Of a stretch of DNA of 64,000 nt, positions 7,390-15,885 are shown piece after piece. The DNA comes from an uncultured Thermoanaerobaculia bacterium (lineage in GTDB: Bacteria; Acidobacteriota; Thermoanaerobaculia; Multivoradales; Multivoraceae): assembly GCA_951812325.1 (NCBI GenBank), contig OX638294.1:4130859-4194858 (forward strand), read 5' to 3'. The position numbers and the translations under genes are program-made. Every line of letters begins with the position of its first letter. The first letter of the stretch is position 1. Below the pieces are notes generated by a model. That model ran no database searches. It was not told the origin of the DNA and saw only the letters and a list, made by a program, of their open reading frames with translations.

Positions 7390-9138
7390 GTGCTGAAGTG
7401 GATCCTGCCCATCGCGATCCTGGCCGTCGCCGCGGTGATCGTCGTGGCTCTGGTCTCGTCGCGGCCGGCGGTGGAGACGGCGCCGCGTCAGGTCGCGCCG
7501 CCTCCCGTCCGGGTCGTGACCGCGGAGCCGACATCAGTCGAACTCAGGGTGCGGTCGCAGGGATCGGTGGTCCCGGCGACCGAGGCGGATCTGGTGTCGG
7601 AGGTCGCCGGCAACATCGTCTGGGTGGCGGAGAGCTTCGAGGTCGGCGGCTTCTTCGACGCCGGCGACGTGCTGCTGCGCCTGGACCGCCGCGACTACGA
7701 ACTGGCGGTTGCGAGCGCCCGGGCGTCCGTGGCCCAGGCCCGGGTCGCGCTGACGCGGGAGGAGGCGGAGGCCGAGGTCGCGCGAGAAGAGTGGGACGAT
7801 CTCGGGGAGCCCGGCGAACCGGGACCCCTGGTGCTCCGCGAGCCTCAGTTGGACGAGGCGAGGGCTCGCGTCGAGGCCGCGCTGGCCAACCAGGCGCGCG
7901 CCGAGCTGGATCTCTCGCGAACGGCGATCCGGGCGCCGTTCGCGGGCCGGCTGCGAGCCAAGCGGGTCGACCGCGGCGAGTTCGTGAACCGCGGCATGCC
8001 CCTGGCAACGATCTACTCCGTCGACGCTGCGGAGGTCACCCTGCCGGTACCCGACTCGGAACTCGCCTTCCTCGACCTGCCCCTCGGCGCGGAACTGCGA
8101 GGCGCCGGGCCGCGGGTCGTGTTGCAGGCGCGGTTCGCCGGCGGGCTGCATCAGTGGGAGGCCCGGATCGTTCGCGTCGGCGGGGAGATCGACCCGGCGA
8201 CGCGCATGGTCAACCTGATCGCCCGGGTGGAGGCCCCGTACCGGGCGATGGGCGATCGCCCGCCGTTGTCCGTGGGTCTGTTCGTCGACGCGGAAATCGT
8301 CGGCCGCTCGGTCGACTCGGTGTTCGAGGTGCCGCGAGGCGCCCTGGTCGGCGCCGATCGCGTGTGGGTGGTGGAGGACGGTCGGCTGGCGCTGCGCCAG
8401 GTCGGGATTCTGCGCTCGGATCCGGAGGTCGCGGTCGTTCTGGACGGCCTGACGAGCGGTGACCGGATCAGTTTGACGATTCTCGAAACGGCGGTTGACG
8501 GCATGCTGGTGACGCCGGAGCTGGAGCCGCAGCCCGGCCCGAGATCCGGACCTGAGTCCAGGTCCGAACCCGGCCCCGAAGACATGCCGCAGCTTGAGCC
8601 CGGGCCCGAGCACAGCCCCGGATCCGAGGCCAGGACCGAGCCGCAGCCCGAGCCCGAGCGGGTTGCGGAACCCGTGCCCGCGGCCGCTTCGCCGATTGCG
8701 ACCGCGCCCTCCGAGACCGGCGCCGTGGCGGCCTTGCCGGCCGCGCCGCCGGCCAGCGGCGCCGCCGCCGCGTCGAAGGGGGAGGCGTGCGCCCTTGCCG
8801 GCGTCGACGTGGAACCGGGCGCCGGGTTCGTCGACGTGCTGCTGCGCACCGGCGGCGAGCCGGCCTACCGGACGTTCTGGCTGGACGATCCCCCGCGCTT
8901 CGTCGTCGACCTTTCGGCCTGCGTGGTGCGGGTCTCGAACACCCTGGTCGCCGTGGACGGAGGCGGTGACGGCGGACCGGCCGGCGGTTCGCCCGCGCGC
9001 TCGGTGCGTGTCGGCCAGTACCAGGGCGGCGAGGACCCGGTTGCCCGCGTGGTCGTCGACGGCGCCTCCGCAGGCGGCGTGGCGCCGATCGCGGATCCCG
9101 CCGGACTGCGCCTGCGCCTGCGTCGGAGCTCGCCATGA
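7390..9138 (+). CDS. RND efflux periplasmic adaptor with C-terminal AMIN-like domain
   Basis: The first 370 residues form a standard membrane fusion protein: an N-terminal anchor (residues 4-24), lipoyl halves flanking an alpha-hairpin (GDVLLRLDRRDYELAVASAR; then SRTAIRAPFAGRLRAKRVDRG), a beta-barrel and a membrane-proximal domain. The protein then continues for over 200 residues: a Pro/Glu-rich linker (about 375-463) and a terminal domain (about 464-580) with FWLDDPPRFVVDLS and VRVGQYQ...VARVVVDG, which looks like an AMIN domain. AMIN domains target periplasmic proteins to peptidoglycan or septal sites. Usual adaptors have 350-420 residues; this one has 582. It starts with GTG two bases after the outer membrane factor gene and overlaps the pump gene by 4 bases (ATGA). 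Confidence 0.88.
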   Translation: MLKWILPIAILAVAAVIVVALVSSRPAVETAPRQVAPPPVRVVTAEPTSVELRVRSQGSVVPATEADLVSEVAGNIVWVAESFEVGGFFDAGDVLLRLDRRDYELAVASARASVAQARVALTREEAEAEVAREEWDDLGEPGEPGPLVLREPQLDEARARVEAALANQARAELDLSRTAIRAPFAGRLRAKRVDRGEFVNRGMPLATIYSVDAAEVTLPVPDSELAFLDLPLGAELRGAGPRVVLQARFAGGLHQWEARIVRVGGEIDPATRMVNLIARVEAPYRAMGDRPPLSVGLFVDAEIVGRSVDSVFEVPRGALVGADRVWVVEDGRLALRQVGILRSDPEVAVVLDGLTSGDRISLTILETAVDGMLVTPELEPQPGPRSGPESRSEPGPEDMPQLEPGPEHSPGSEARTEPQPEPERVAEPVPAAASPIATAPSETGAVAALPAAPPASGAAAASKGEACALAGVDVEPGAGFVDVLLRTGGEPAYRTFWLDDPPRFVVDLSACVVRVSNTLVAVDGGGDGGPAGGSPARSVRVGQYQGGEDPVARVVVDGASAGGVAPIADPAGLRLRLRRSSP

Positions 9139-12100
9139 GGGGGGTGATTGGCTGGTTCGCCCGCAACGGCGTGGCGGCGAACCTGTTGATGCTCTTCATC
9201 GTCGTCTGGGGCGTGCTCGCCGTGACCGGCATGCCGATCGAGGTCTTCCCGAGCATGGAGACCCAGAGCGTCATGGTGACCGTGCCCTACCTGGGCGCCG
9301 CGCCGGAAGAGGTGGAACAGGGCGTCTGCCTGCGGGTCGAAGAGGCGGTGCAGGACCTCGAGGGTGTCGATACCGTCCGGTCCACGGCGGCGGAGGGAGT
9401 CGGCACCGTCGTCGTCGAGCTGGAGAGCGGCGCCGACACCCGCGAGGTGCTCGACGAGGTCAAGTCGAGGATCGACGCGATCACGACGTTTCCGGAAGAG
9501 ACCGAGAAACCGATCATCCAGGAGGCGCTCATCCGCCGCCGCGTGATCACGGTGGCTGTGTACGGCGACGTCGAGGAACGGGCACTCAAGGCGGTCGCGG
9601 AGCAGGTGCGCGAGGGTCTTTCGGAACTCCCGGACATCACCCAGGTGGAACTCGATGCGGTGCGGCCCTACGAGATCTCGATTGAGGTCTCGGAGGACAC
9701 GCTCCGCCAGTACGGCCTGACCTTCGACGAGGTCGTGCTGGCGGTCCGGCGATCCTCGCTCGATCTTCCCGGCGGCGCGGTGCGAGCCCGCGAGGGCGAG
9801 ATCCTCCTGCGCACGATGGGCCAGGCCTACCGGGGCGCGGAGTACCGGGACATCGTGCTGCGGGCGCGTCCGGACGGCAGCCGACTCGTCCTCGGCGACA
9901 TTGCGGAGGTGACGGACGGCTTCGCCGAGACGGACGTGACGTCGCGCTTCGACGGTCAGCCCGTCGCCCTGGTCCAGGTCTACCGGGTGGGGGACCAGAG
10001 CGCCCTGCGGCTCGCGCGCCAGGTCAAGGGATTCGTGGCCGAACGCTCGGCGGCGCTGCCGCCGGGCCTGTCGATGACCACCTGGCTCGACGACACGGTG
10101 CCGCTGCAGGACCGGCTGCGCGTACTGCTCGAGAGTGGACGGCTGGGTCTCCTGCTCGTGTTCCTGGTGCTGGCCCTGTTCCTGAAGCTCCGGCTCGCCC
10201 TCTGGGTGTCGGTCGGCATCGCGGTCTCGTTCATGGGCGCGCTCGCCCTGCTTCCGTACGTCGACGTGACGATCAACGTGATGTCGCTGTTCGCCTTCAT
10301 CCTGGTGCTCGGGATCGTCGTGGACGACGCGATCGTCGTCGGCGAGAACATCTACCGCCACTTCGAGATGGGGAAGCGCGGCATGCGTGCGGCCATCGAC
10401 GGCGCGCGCCAGGTGGCGACGCCGGTCACGTTCTCGATCCTTACGACGGTGGCCGCCTTTTCGCCGTTGATCTACTCGATGGAGGGCCCCTCGGCGGCGA
10501 TCGCGCGGACGATTCCTCTGGTCGTCATCGGCTGCCTGGCCTTCTCGTTGATCGAGTCGATGCTCGTGCTGCCGAACCACCTCTCCCACCTGACCCACCG
10601 GCACGCGAAAGAACGGCGCCGGGGCATCGACCGGGGCTGGTCCATCTTCCAGGGCTTCTTCAGCAATCGGATGAAGTGGGTGATCGAACGCGGCTACCGC
10701 CCGCTGATCGAACGGGCGCTCGAGTACCGGTACGCGACCGTGGCCATCGCCGTGGCGGTGTTCCTGATCACGGCCGGGTACATCGCTTCGGGTCGGATGA
10801 AATTCGAGTTCTTCCCGGACGTCGAGGCGGACAACGCGGTCGTTCTGCTGACCATGCCCCAGGGGACGCCGGCGGAGACGACGCTTGCGGCGATCACGCG
10901 CATCGAGGCGGCGGCCTTCGAGCTCGAGGAGGAACTGCAGCGCGAGGGCCACGGCGACGTGTTCCGCCACGTGATGGCGACAGTCGGCTCGCAGCCCTAC
11001 GCGGCGCTGCAGCAGCAGAGCGGGCCGACCGCCGGCTTCCAGGTGGCGGTCGCGGCGCCGCACCAGGGCGAGGTGAACGTGGAACTCATGTCGTCCCGGG
11101 AGCGGACGATTCGCGCCTCCGAGGTCGTGCGGCGGTGGCGCGACAAGGTGGGCGCCGTGCCGGACGCGGTCGGGGTCGAGTACACGGCGAGTCTGGTCAG
11201 CTTCGGCGCGGCGGTCGACGTGGAACTCACGGGCACGGATCTCGACGAGCTGCGGGCGGCTGGGGAAGAGATCAAGGCTCGACTGGCCGACTATCCCGGC
11301 GTGTTCGACATTTCGGACTCGTTTCGTGCCGGCAAGCGGGAAATCCGGCTGGAGCTCGACCGGCGGGCGGAGTCTCTGGGGCTGAGTCTCGAGGCCCTCG
11401 GCCGCCAGGTGCGGCAGGGCTTCTACGGCGCCGAGGCGCAGCGGATTCAGCGCGGGCGCGACGACATTCGGGTCATGGTGCGCTATCCGCTCGAGGAACG
11501 GGAAACCCTGGCGTCGCTCGAGGACATGCGGATCCGGACGCCGGCGGGCGCCGAGATCCCGTTCTCGTTCGCGGGCCGTGCCGAGTTCGGCCGCGGCTTC
11601 GCGACGATTCAACGGATCGACCGGCGCCGCGTGCTGAACATCACGGCGGATGTCGACCCGGCGGTCGTCACCGCGAACGAAGTCGTCGGCGACCTCCAGG
11701 CCAACGTGCTGCCGGAGCTTTTGGCCGGCTACCCTGGGATCGACTCCTCGTTCGCGGGCGAACAGCAGGAGCAGCGTCAGACTTTCGAGGGGCTGTTCGA
11801 GGCGCTCGGCGTCGCGTTGATCGTGATCTACGCCCTGCTGGCGATTCCGTTCCGGTCCTACCTCCAGCCGATGATCGTGATGAGTGCGATTCCATTCGGC
11901 CTGATCGGCGCCGTGATGGGCCACCTGGCGGTCGGGATCAGCCTGACGATGCTCTCGCTGCTCGGCCTCATCGCGTTGACCGGGGTGGTGGTCAACGATT
12001 CCCTGGTCATGGTCGACTTCATCAACCGCCGCGTGGCCGTGGGCATGAAGGTTCGGGAGGCGATTCGGGATGCCGGCGCCGCTCGCTTCCGCCCGATCGT

Positions 12101-12356
12101 CCTGACCTCGCTGACCACCTTCGTCGGCCTGCTGCCGCTGCTGCTGGAGCGGAGCTTCCAGGCCCAGTTCCTCGTTCCGATGGCCGTTTCGCTCGCCTTC
12201 GGCGTCCTGTTCGCGACGGCGATCACGCTGTTGCTCGTGCCGTCGCTCTACGCGATCCTGAACGACTTCCGGTCGCAGGTTGCGGTGCATGGCCGCAAGC
12301 CGCCGGAGCAGACGGAGCCCGACGGCGCGCTGGAGGGAGTGCTGGATGCTGTCTGA
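9135..12356 (+). CDS. RND-family efflux pump permease
   Basis: Inner-membrane proton-driven pump of 1073 residues, the usual length for AcrB-type proteins. It has a first membrane segment near residue 12-30, a porter domain, and TM4 with GIVVDDAIVVGENIY, where the paired Asp residues of the proton relay are conserved. A second half repeats this layout (LIGLIALTGVVVNDSLVMVDF type motif near 950). The divergence from AcrB and the GNGVAAN-like N-terminus are closer to the broad ACR_tran group of uncharacterised pumps, so the substrate is unknown. Its stop codon lies at the first base of a 79-bp tandem duplication copied from the neighbouring hydratase gene. Confidence 0.93.
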   Translation: MRGVIGWFARNGVAANLLMLFIVVWGVLAVTGMPIEVFPSMETQSVMVTVPYLGAAPEEVEQGVCLRVEEAVQDLEGVDTVRSTAAEGVGTVVVELESGADTREVLDEVKSRIDAITTFPEETEKPIIQEALIRRRVITVAVYGDVEERALKAVAEQVREGLSELPDITQVELDAVRPYEISIEVSEDTLRQYGLTFDEVVLAVRRSSLDLPGGAVRAREGEILLRTMGQAYRGAEYRDIVLRARPDGSRLVLGDIAEVTDGFAETDVTSRFDGQPVALVQVYRVGDQSALRLARQVKGFVAERSAALPPGLSMTTWLDDTVPLQDRLRVLLESGRLGLLLVFLVLALFLKLRLALWVSVGIAVSFMGALALLPYVDVTINVMSLFAFILVLGIVVDDAIVVGENIYRHFEMGKRGMRAAIDGARQVATPVTFSILTTVAAFSPLIYSMEGPSAAIARTIPLVVIGCLAFSLIESMLVLPNHLSHLTHRHAKERRRGIDRGWSIFQGFFSNRMKWVIERGYRPLIERALEYRYATVAIAVAVFLITAGYIASGRMKFEFFPDVEADNAVVLLTMPQGTPAETTLAAITRIEAAAFELEEELQREGHGDVFRHVMATVGSQPYAALQQQSGPTAGFQVAVAAPHQGEVNVELMSSRERTIRASEVVRRWRDKVGAVPDAVGVEYTASLVSFGAAVDVELTGTDLDELRAAGEEIKARLADYPGVFDISDSFRAGKREIRLELDRRAESLGLSLEALGRQVRQGFYGAEAQRIQRGRDDIRVMVRYPLEERETLASLEDMRIRTPAGAEIPFSFAGRAEFGRGFATIQRIDRRRVLNITADVDPAVVTANEVVGDLQANVLPELLAGYPGIDSSFAGEQQEQRQTFEGLFEALGVALIVIYALLAIPFRSYLQPMIVMSAIPFGLIGAVMGHLAVGISLTMLSLLGLIALTGVVVNDSLVMVDFINRRVAVGMKVREAIRDAGAARFRPIVLTSLTTFVGLLPLLLERSFQAQFLVPMAVSLAFGVLFATAITLLLVPSLYAILNDFRSQVAVHGRKPPEQTEPDGALEGVLDAV

Positions 12357-12510
12357 TCAGCGCCCGAACCGTGGTTCCCGCTTTTCCAGGAACGCTCGTA
12401 CGGCCTCCTTGTGGTCGGCGGTCCGTGCCGTTTGATCAGCGCCCGAACCGCGGTTCCCGCTTCTCCAGGAACGCCCGTACGGCCTCCTTGTGGTCGGCGG
12501 TCCGTGCCGA
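12355..12510. repeat. 79-bp tandem duplication of a gene end
   Basis: Two near-identical units begin at 12355 and 12434 (both GATCAGCGCCCGAACC...). The second is the true 3' end of the enoyl-CoA hydratase gene; the first is an extra copy with a few substitutions, beyond the hydratase stop. It also supplies the stop codon region of the RND pump gene on the other strand. Confidence 0.9.
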
Positions 12511-13362
12511 CCGGACCATGCCCTCCGCTTCACCGGCCAGGCACGTCCGCAGATCGCCGAGCACGGCCCGGTTCACGTTTCGCTTCATCAGCCGCAGCGC
12601 GGTCCGTGGCCCGTTCGCCAGCTCCAGCGCCAGGCCGCGCGACTCCGCGGCCAGGTTCTCGAACGGCACGGTGCGGTTGACGATCCCGAGCCGCAGACAC
12701 TCTTCGGCCGGGATCCGGCGCCCGGTCATCAACAGCTCCTTCGCCGTCGACGGGCCAACCAGCCGGGTCAGAAACCAGCTCGAACCGTAGTCTCCGGACA
12801 GGCCGATGCGGCGAAAGGCGGTGGTGACGAACGTGTCGTCGGCCATGATCCGCAGATCGGCCGCCAGCGCGATCGAGAGTCCGGCGCCGGCCGCCGGACC
12901 GGGCAGGGCGGCCACGACCGGCTTGTCCAGCTCCGCCATGCGCAGGGTCAGGGACTCCTGTTTCTCGATCAGGACCCTGACGGCTTCGTCGTGGCCGGGC
13001 GGTTCCACATCAGCCGGGTCGGCGCCCTCAACCTGGCTGGCCCGGATGCTGGCGGCTTTGTCGCGGCCGGGCGGTTCCGCGGGCGCTTCGCTGTCCGAGC
13101 CTCCTTTTGGGTTGCCGCCGGCGCCGCGGTTCGACCCCATGCCCGAGACGTCGCCGCCGGCGCAGAAGGCCCGGCCGGCGCCGGTGAGCAGAATCGCGCC
13201 GCAGCGCCCGTCCGCCTCGAGCTCCAGCAGGATGGCCCGAAGGGCCGGCGTCAGGATGTCGCCGAGCGCGTTGCGCTTCTTCGGCTTGTTCAGCGTCACC
13301 GTGGCGACGCCGTCCTCAAGGTCGCAGAGCAGCTCGTTCGTTCCGGTGTCGATCGTGGTCAT
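12436..13362 (-). CDS. Enoyl-CoA hydratase/isomerase family protein with an insertion
   Basis: Crotonase-fold enzyme of 308 residues acting on CoA thioesters, probably in fatty acid or amino acid breakdown. Seen in sequence: LNKPKKRNALG, the oxyanion-hole segment GRAFCAGGDVSGMG (residues 64-76), and GPAAGAGLSIALAADLRI with a second family motif. Between residues 77 and about 125 there is an extra hydrophilic stretch not usual in the family, containing two similar pieces (AEPPGRDKA and VEPPGHDEA), so it probably arose by internal duplication. The ATG at 13362 has an AGGAGA Shine-Dalgarno. The 3' end of the gene has been duplicated in tandem. The precise substrate cannot be told. Confidence 0.9.
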   Translation of the reverse strand: MTTIDTGTNELLCDLEDGVATVTLNKPKKRNALGDILTPALRAILLELEADGRCGAILLTGAGRAFCAGGDVSGMGSNRGAGGNPKGGSDSEAPAEPPGRDKAASIRASQVEGADPADVEPPGHDEAVRVLIEKQESLTLRMAELDKPVVAALPGPAAGAGLSIALAADLRIMADDTFVTTAFRRIGLSGDYGSSWFLTRLVGPSTAKELLMTGRRIPAEECLRLGIVNRTVPFENLAAESRGLALELANGPRTALRLMKRNVNRAVLGDLRTCLAGEAEGMVRSARTADHKEAVRAFLEKREPRFGR

Positions 13363-13448
13363 GTTCAGGTCTCCTGGAAATGCCGCAGGCAGGGTGCGAA
13401 GCTGGTTTCCTGCACGTGCGCGGCTACGAGAACGAGCGGCCGCCAGAG

Positions 13449-14174
13449 CTAGAACGGCATCGCCCGGCCCTCTGCCCGCAGCCGCTTGCGGCGGTCCTGG
13501 GCGTCCGGCATCGTCCGGCAGACGAGCTCCCAGAATGCCGGTGAGTGGTTCATGTGGGTCAGATGCGCCAGTTCGTGGACGACGATGTAGTCGATCAGCG
13601 CAGGTTCCAGCAGCATCACGCGCCAGTTGAAGCGCAGGGTGCCGTCGGCTGCACAACTTCCCCAGCGGCGGCGCTGGTTGCGGATCAGGATCTTCGGTGC
13701 GCCGTCGCGGCCCAGTTGGGGCCACCAGCGGTCCACGACGGTCGGCAGGTGTTCCGCCGCGCGATCCCGGTACCAGTTGGTTAGGAGGAACCGGACCGTC
13801 TCGCTGCGCTCGGGATCCGGGAGGTCGGCCGGGTGCGAGACGTGGAACCGTGAGCCGTCGAATCGGAGGGTGACTCGCTGCGCCCGCACCTGTTCGAAGG
13901 CCATGGGAACTTCGCGGCCCAGATACGCGATGGCCTCGCCGTCGACGAAGCGCAGTTCCGGGATGTCCCGGAGGGCGGCCTGCTGGCGGCCGATCCAGTC
14001 GGCTCGGTCCCGGACGATGGACCGGACCTTCCTGTCCGAGGTGCTCGCTGGCGCGGCGACGTGGACACCGTTCCGGTCGACGGTCAGCTGGATCGTCTTT
14101 CGCCGCCGTCGACTGCGGCGAATGTCGTACCTGATCGTCTTTTCGCCCAGGCGGATCTCGTCCCTTGAGTTCAC
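13449..14174 (-). CDS. YgjP-type zinc metallopeptidase (SprT-like/M48-related)
   Basis: A 241-residue soluble protein. The C-terminal half has the family signature RRWGSCAADGTLRFNWRVML followed by VHELAHLTHMNHSPAFW, where HELAH supplies two zinc ligands and the catalytic Glu, and the downstream region is as in WSS1/YgjP-like peptidases. The N-terminal half (RRSRRRRKTIQLTVDRNGVHVAAP) is also typical. The GTG at 14174 is the best start because the upstream frame runs into a minisatellite. No Shine-Dalgarno is evident. The family role is poorly defined; relatives act on protein-DNA crosslinks or are found near restriction systems. Confidence 0.88.
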   Translation of the reverse strand: MNSRDEIRLGEKTIRYDIRRSRRRRKTIQLTVDRNGVHVAAPASTSDRKVRSIVRDRADWIGRQQAALRDIPELRFVDGEAIAYLGREVPMAFEQVRAQRVTLRFDGSRFHVSHPADLPDPERSETVRFLLTNWYRDRAAEHLPTVVDRWWPQLGRDGAPKILIRNQRRRWGSCAADGTLRFNWRVMLLEPALIDYIVVHELAHLTHMNHSPAFWELVCRTMPDAQDRRKRLRAEGRAMPF

Positions 14175-14228
14175 GGTCGTAGTCTTGCGCTTCCGGCGCA
14201 CGCCGCCAAGCCCGTCGCAGGCTTCATG

Positions 14229-14337
14229 GCGCCAGGGCCAGTGCCAGGGACGGGGCCAGGGACAGGGCCAGGGACAGGGCCAGGGCCGGGGACGGGGCCA
14301 GGGACGGGGACGGGGCCAGGGCCAGGGACGGGGTCGC
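14229..14337. repeat. GC-rich minisatellite
   Basis: About 108 bases consist almost wholly of 6-base units CAGGGC, CAGGGA and CGGGGC/CGGGGA in varying order. It separates the galactokinase stop (14354) from the YgjP-type gene start (14174). The unit length of six keeps every frame open, which produces spurious low-complexity reading frames on both strands. Confidence 0.9.
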
Positions 14338-14353
14338 CGGGAGGGATGGTGGA

Positions 14354-15556
14354 TCAGGCCGGGGAAGCAACCGCGATCTGGCCGGTACTCACGACACCGG
14401 CCCCACCGCCGACCCGGCAGGTGTGGATCTCCGGCCGGCGGCCGAAGCGGCGCTCGAAGGCCGTCGCGGTCTGCTCGCGGACATGGGGGGCCGCGTCTCC
14501 GCTCGTGATCGCGGTGACGCAGCCGCCGAAGCCGGCCCCGGTCAACCGGGCACCGTAGCAGCCGTCCGCGCCGGCGGCGGCCTCCTGGAGCACGTCGAGT
14601 TCTTCGATGCTGACTCCGTAGTCGTCGCGGGAACTCCTGTGCGACTGGCCCATCAGGTCGCCGAGACGGTCGAGGTCGCCGACCCGCAACGCTTCGGCGC
14701 CGTCGAGGACACGGCGACATTCGGTCATCACGTGGCGGGCGCGGCCGTCGAGCGGTGGTTCGAGAAGGTGTCGTAGTCGCTCGAAGTCCGCCGGCTCCAG
14801 ATCGCGGAGAGTGGACAGCCCGGGCAGATGGGGCCGCAGGAGGTCCGCGGCGTCGAAACACTCGGACTTTCGGTCGTTGAAGCCGGTACCCGACGCCAGC
14901 GCCCGGCGGACGCCGGTGTCGGCGACCAGGAAGACGAGGTCGTCAGGGGTCGGGATCAGCTCGTGTTCGAGCGACCGGCAGTCGAGCAGCAGCGCGTGAC
15001 CCTCCCGGCCGTGCACCGAGGCGAACTGGTCCATGATCCCGGACTGGACTCCGACGTACTCGTTCTCGACGGTTCGGCCCACCCGGGCGCGTTCGGCGCC
15101 GGCCAACTCGAAGCCGGCAAGACGCTCCCAGGCGACGAGGAACGCCATCTCGACCGCCGCGGAGGAACTGACGCCGGCCCCGATCGGCAGGTCGCCGCCG
15201 AAGACGGCCTCGATGGGCGGCACGTCGATGCCGCGCTGCCGGAGCGCCCAGGCCAGGCCTCGGGGGTAGTCGACCCAGGAGGAAGGTCCGCCGCGCTCCG
15301 CGACCGGCGGTCCGGGCGCCGCTGCGAGAAAGACGGCTTCCTCACCGAGGTCGAGGGCCGCGAGCCGGGTTTCCGCGCCAGGTACCCGCCGCGCTGCGAC
15401 CCACACGGCACGGTCGATCGCCGCCGGCAGCACCTGGCCTTCGCTGTAGTCGACGTGCGCGCCGAGCAGGTTGACCCGTCCGGGCGCCCGGGCGACCACC
15501 TCGGGCTCGGCGTCGAAGCGAGCGCGGAACGCGTCGACGAGAACGTCGACCTTCAC
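14354..15556 (-). CDS. galK: Galactokinase
   Basis: GHMP-family sugar kinase of 400 residues that phosphorylates galactose at C1 in the Leloir pathway. Motifs: the substrate signature ARAPGRVNLLGAHVDYSEG (residues 22-40, with Ala replacing the common Glu of GEHTDY), the ATP-binding loop LPIGAGVSSSAAVEMA, and the third GHMP motif GARLTGAGFGGC near the C-terminus. The length is normal. The GTG start is preceded by a GAGAGG site. It lies 16 bases downstream of the antitoxin gene. No galT or galE is nearby. The GAH variant of the signature may alter substrate preference, so a related sugar kinase is possible. Confidence 0.88.
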   Translation of the reverse strand: MKVDVLVDAFRARFDAEPEVVARAPGRVNLLGAHVDYSEGQVLPAAIDRAVWVAARRVPGAETRLAALDLGEEAVFLAAAPGPPVAERGGPSSWVDYPRGLAWALRQRGIDVPPIEAVFGGDLPIGAGVSSSAAVEMAFLVAWERLAGFELAGAERARVGRTVENEYVGVQSGIMDQFASVHGREGHALLLDCRSLEHELIPTPDDLVFLVADTGVRRALASGTGFNDRKSECFDAADLLRPHLPGLSTLRDLEPADFERLRHLLEPPLDGRARHVMTECRRVLDGAEALRVGDLDRLGDLMGQSHRSSRDDYGVSIEELDVLQEAAAGADGCYGARLTGAGFGGCVTAITSGDAAPHVREQTATAFERRFGRRPEIHTCRVGGGAGVVSTGQIAVASPA

Positions 15557-15572
15557 TCGAGGGCCTCTCTTG

Positions 15573-15824
15573 TCAGGCGAGCAGGCGGTACATGTCGGTC
15601 CGGCGCTTCGCCGGGTCGTCGTGCCAGTCGGCGTAGACCTCCCGGCATGGACCCGCGAGGAGGAGCTGTTCTTCGACGGTGTTCTCTTCGCCGGTTTCCG
15701 GCTCTACTGCTTCGCGCAGAATCAGCCTGACCTCTTCCTCCATCGACCGGCCGTTGTCGGCCGCGCGCACGCGGAGGCGCTTCTTGACGCCTTCATCGAG
15801 GTTCCTGACTGTGATGCTTGCCAC
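15573..15824 (-). CDS. FitA-like ribbon-helix-helix antitoxin, orphan
   Basis: An 83-residue protein. The N-terminus ASITVRNLDEGVKKRLRVRA and the following GRSMEEEVRLILREAV are the DNA-binding strand and helices of the FitA/VagC-type ribbon-helix-helix family, which pair with PIN-domain toxins. The C-terminal part (about residues 50-83) would normally wrap the toxin. No PIN toxin follows: galactokinase starts 16 bases downstream. A GTG start with an AGGAGG Shine-Dalgarno fits well. A 17-base palindrome lies 40-56 bases upstream and is a likely autoregulatory operator. A broken VapC remnant occurs 21 kb away but is not obviously its partner. Confidence 0.8.
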   Translation of the reverse strand: MASITVRNLDEGVKKRLRVRAADNGRSMEEEVRLILREAVEPETGEENTVEEQLLLAGPCREVYADWHDDPAKRRTDMYRLLA

Positions 15825-15839
15825 GGTACGATGCCTCCT

Positions 15840-15885
15840 CTTCGCCTCGCGAGCGTACCCCGGTGATTGCATTGCAATCAAGCTG
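15840..15885 (-). promoter_or_regulatory. Antitoxin promoter with palindromic operator
   Basis: Bases 15864-15880 form a perfect palindrome with 8-base arms around one central base (TGATTGCA-T-TGCAATCA). On the minus strand a -35-like TTGATT and a -10-like TACGCT are separated by 18 bases, and the palindrome overlaps the -35 and the spacer. Position and symmetry fit repression by the ribbon-helix-helix protein encoded directly downstream. Confidence 0.6.

Noticed and set aside
8865..12290. Minus-strand open frame of more than 1100 codons opposite the RND pump
   Set aside because: It is a GC-rich antisense shadow: composition is dominated by Arg, His, Asp and Gln, with no domain or membrane pattern, while the plus-strand pump has clear motifs.
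14229..14337. CRISPR-like repeat array
   Set aside because: Units are 6 bases without spacers; this is a minisatellite.
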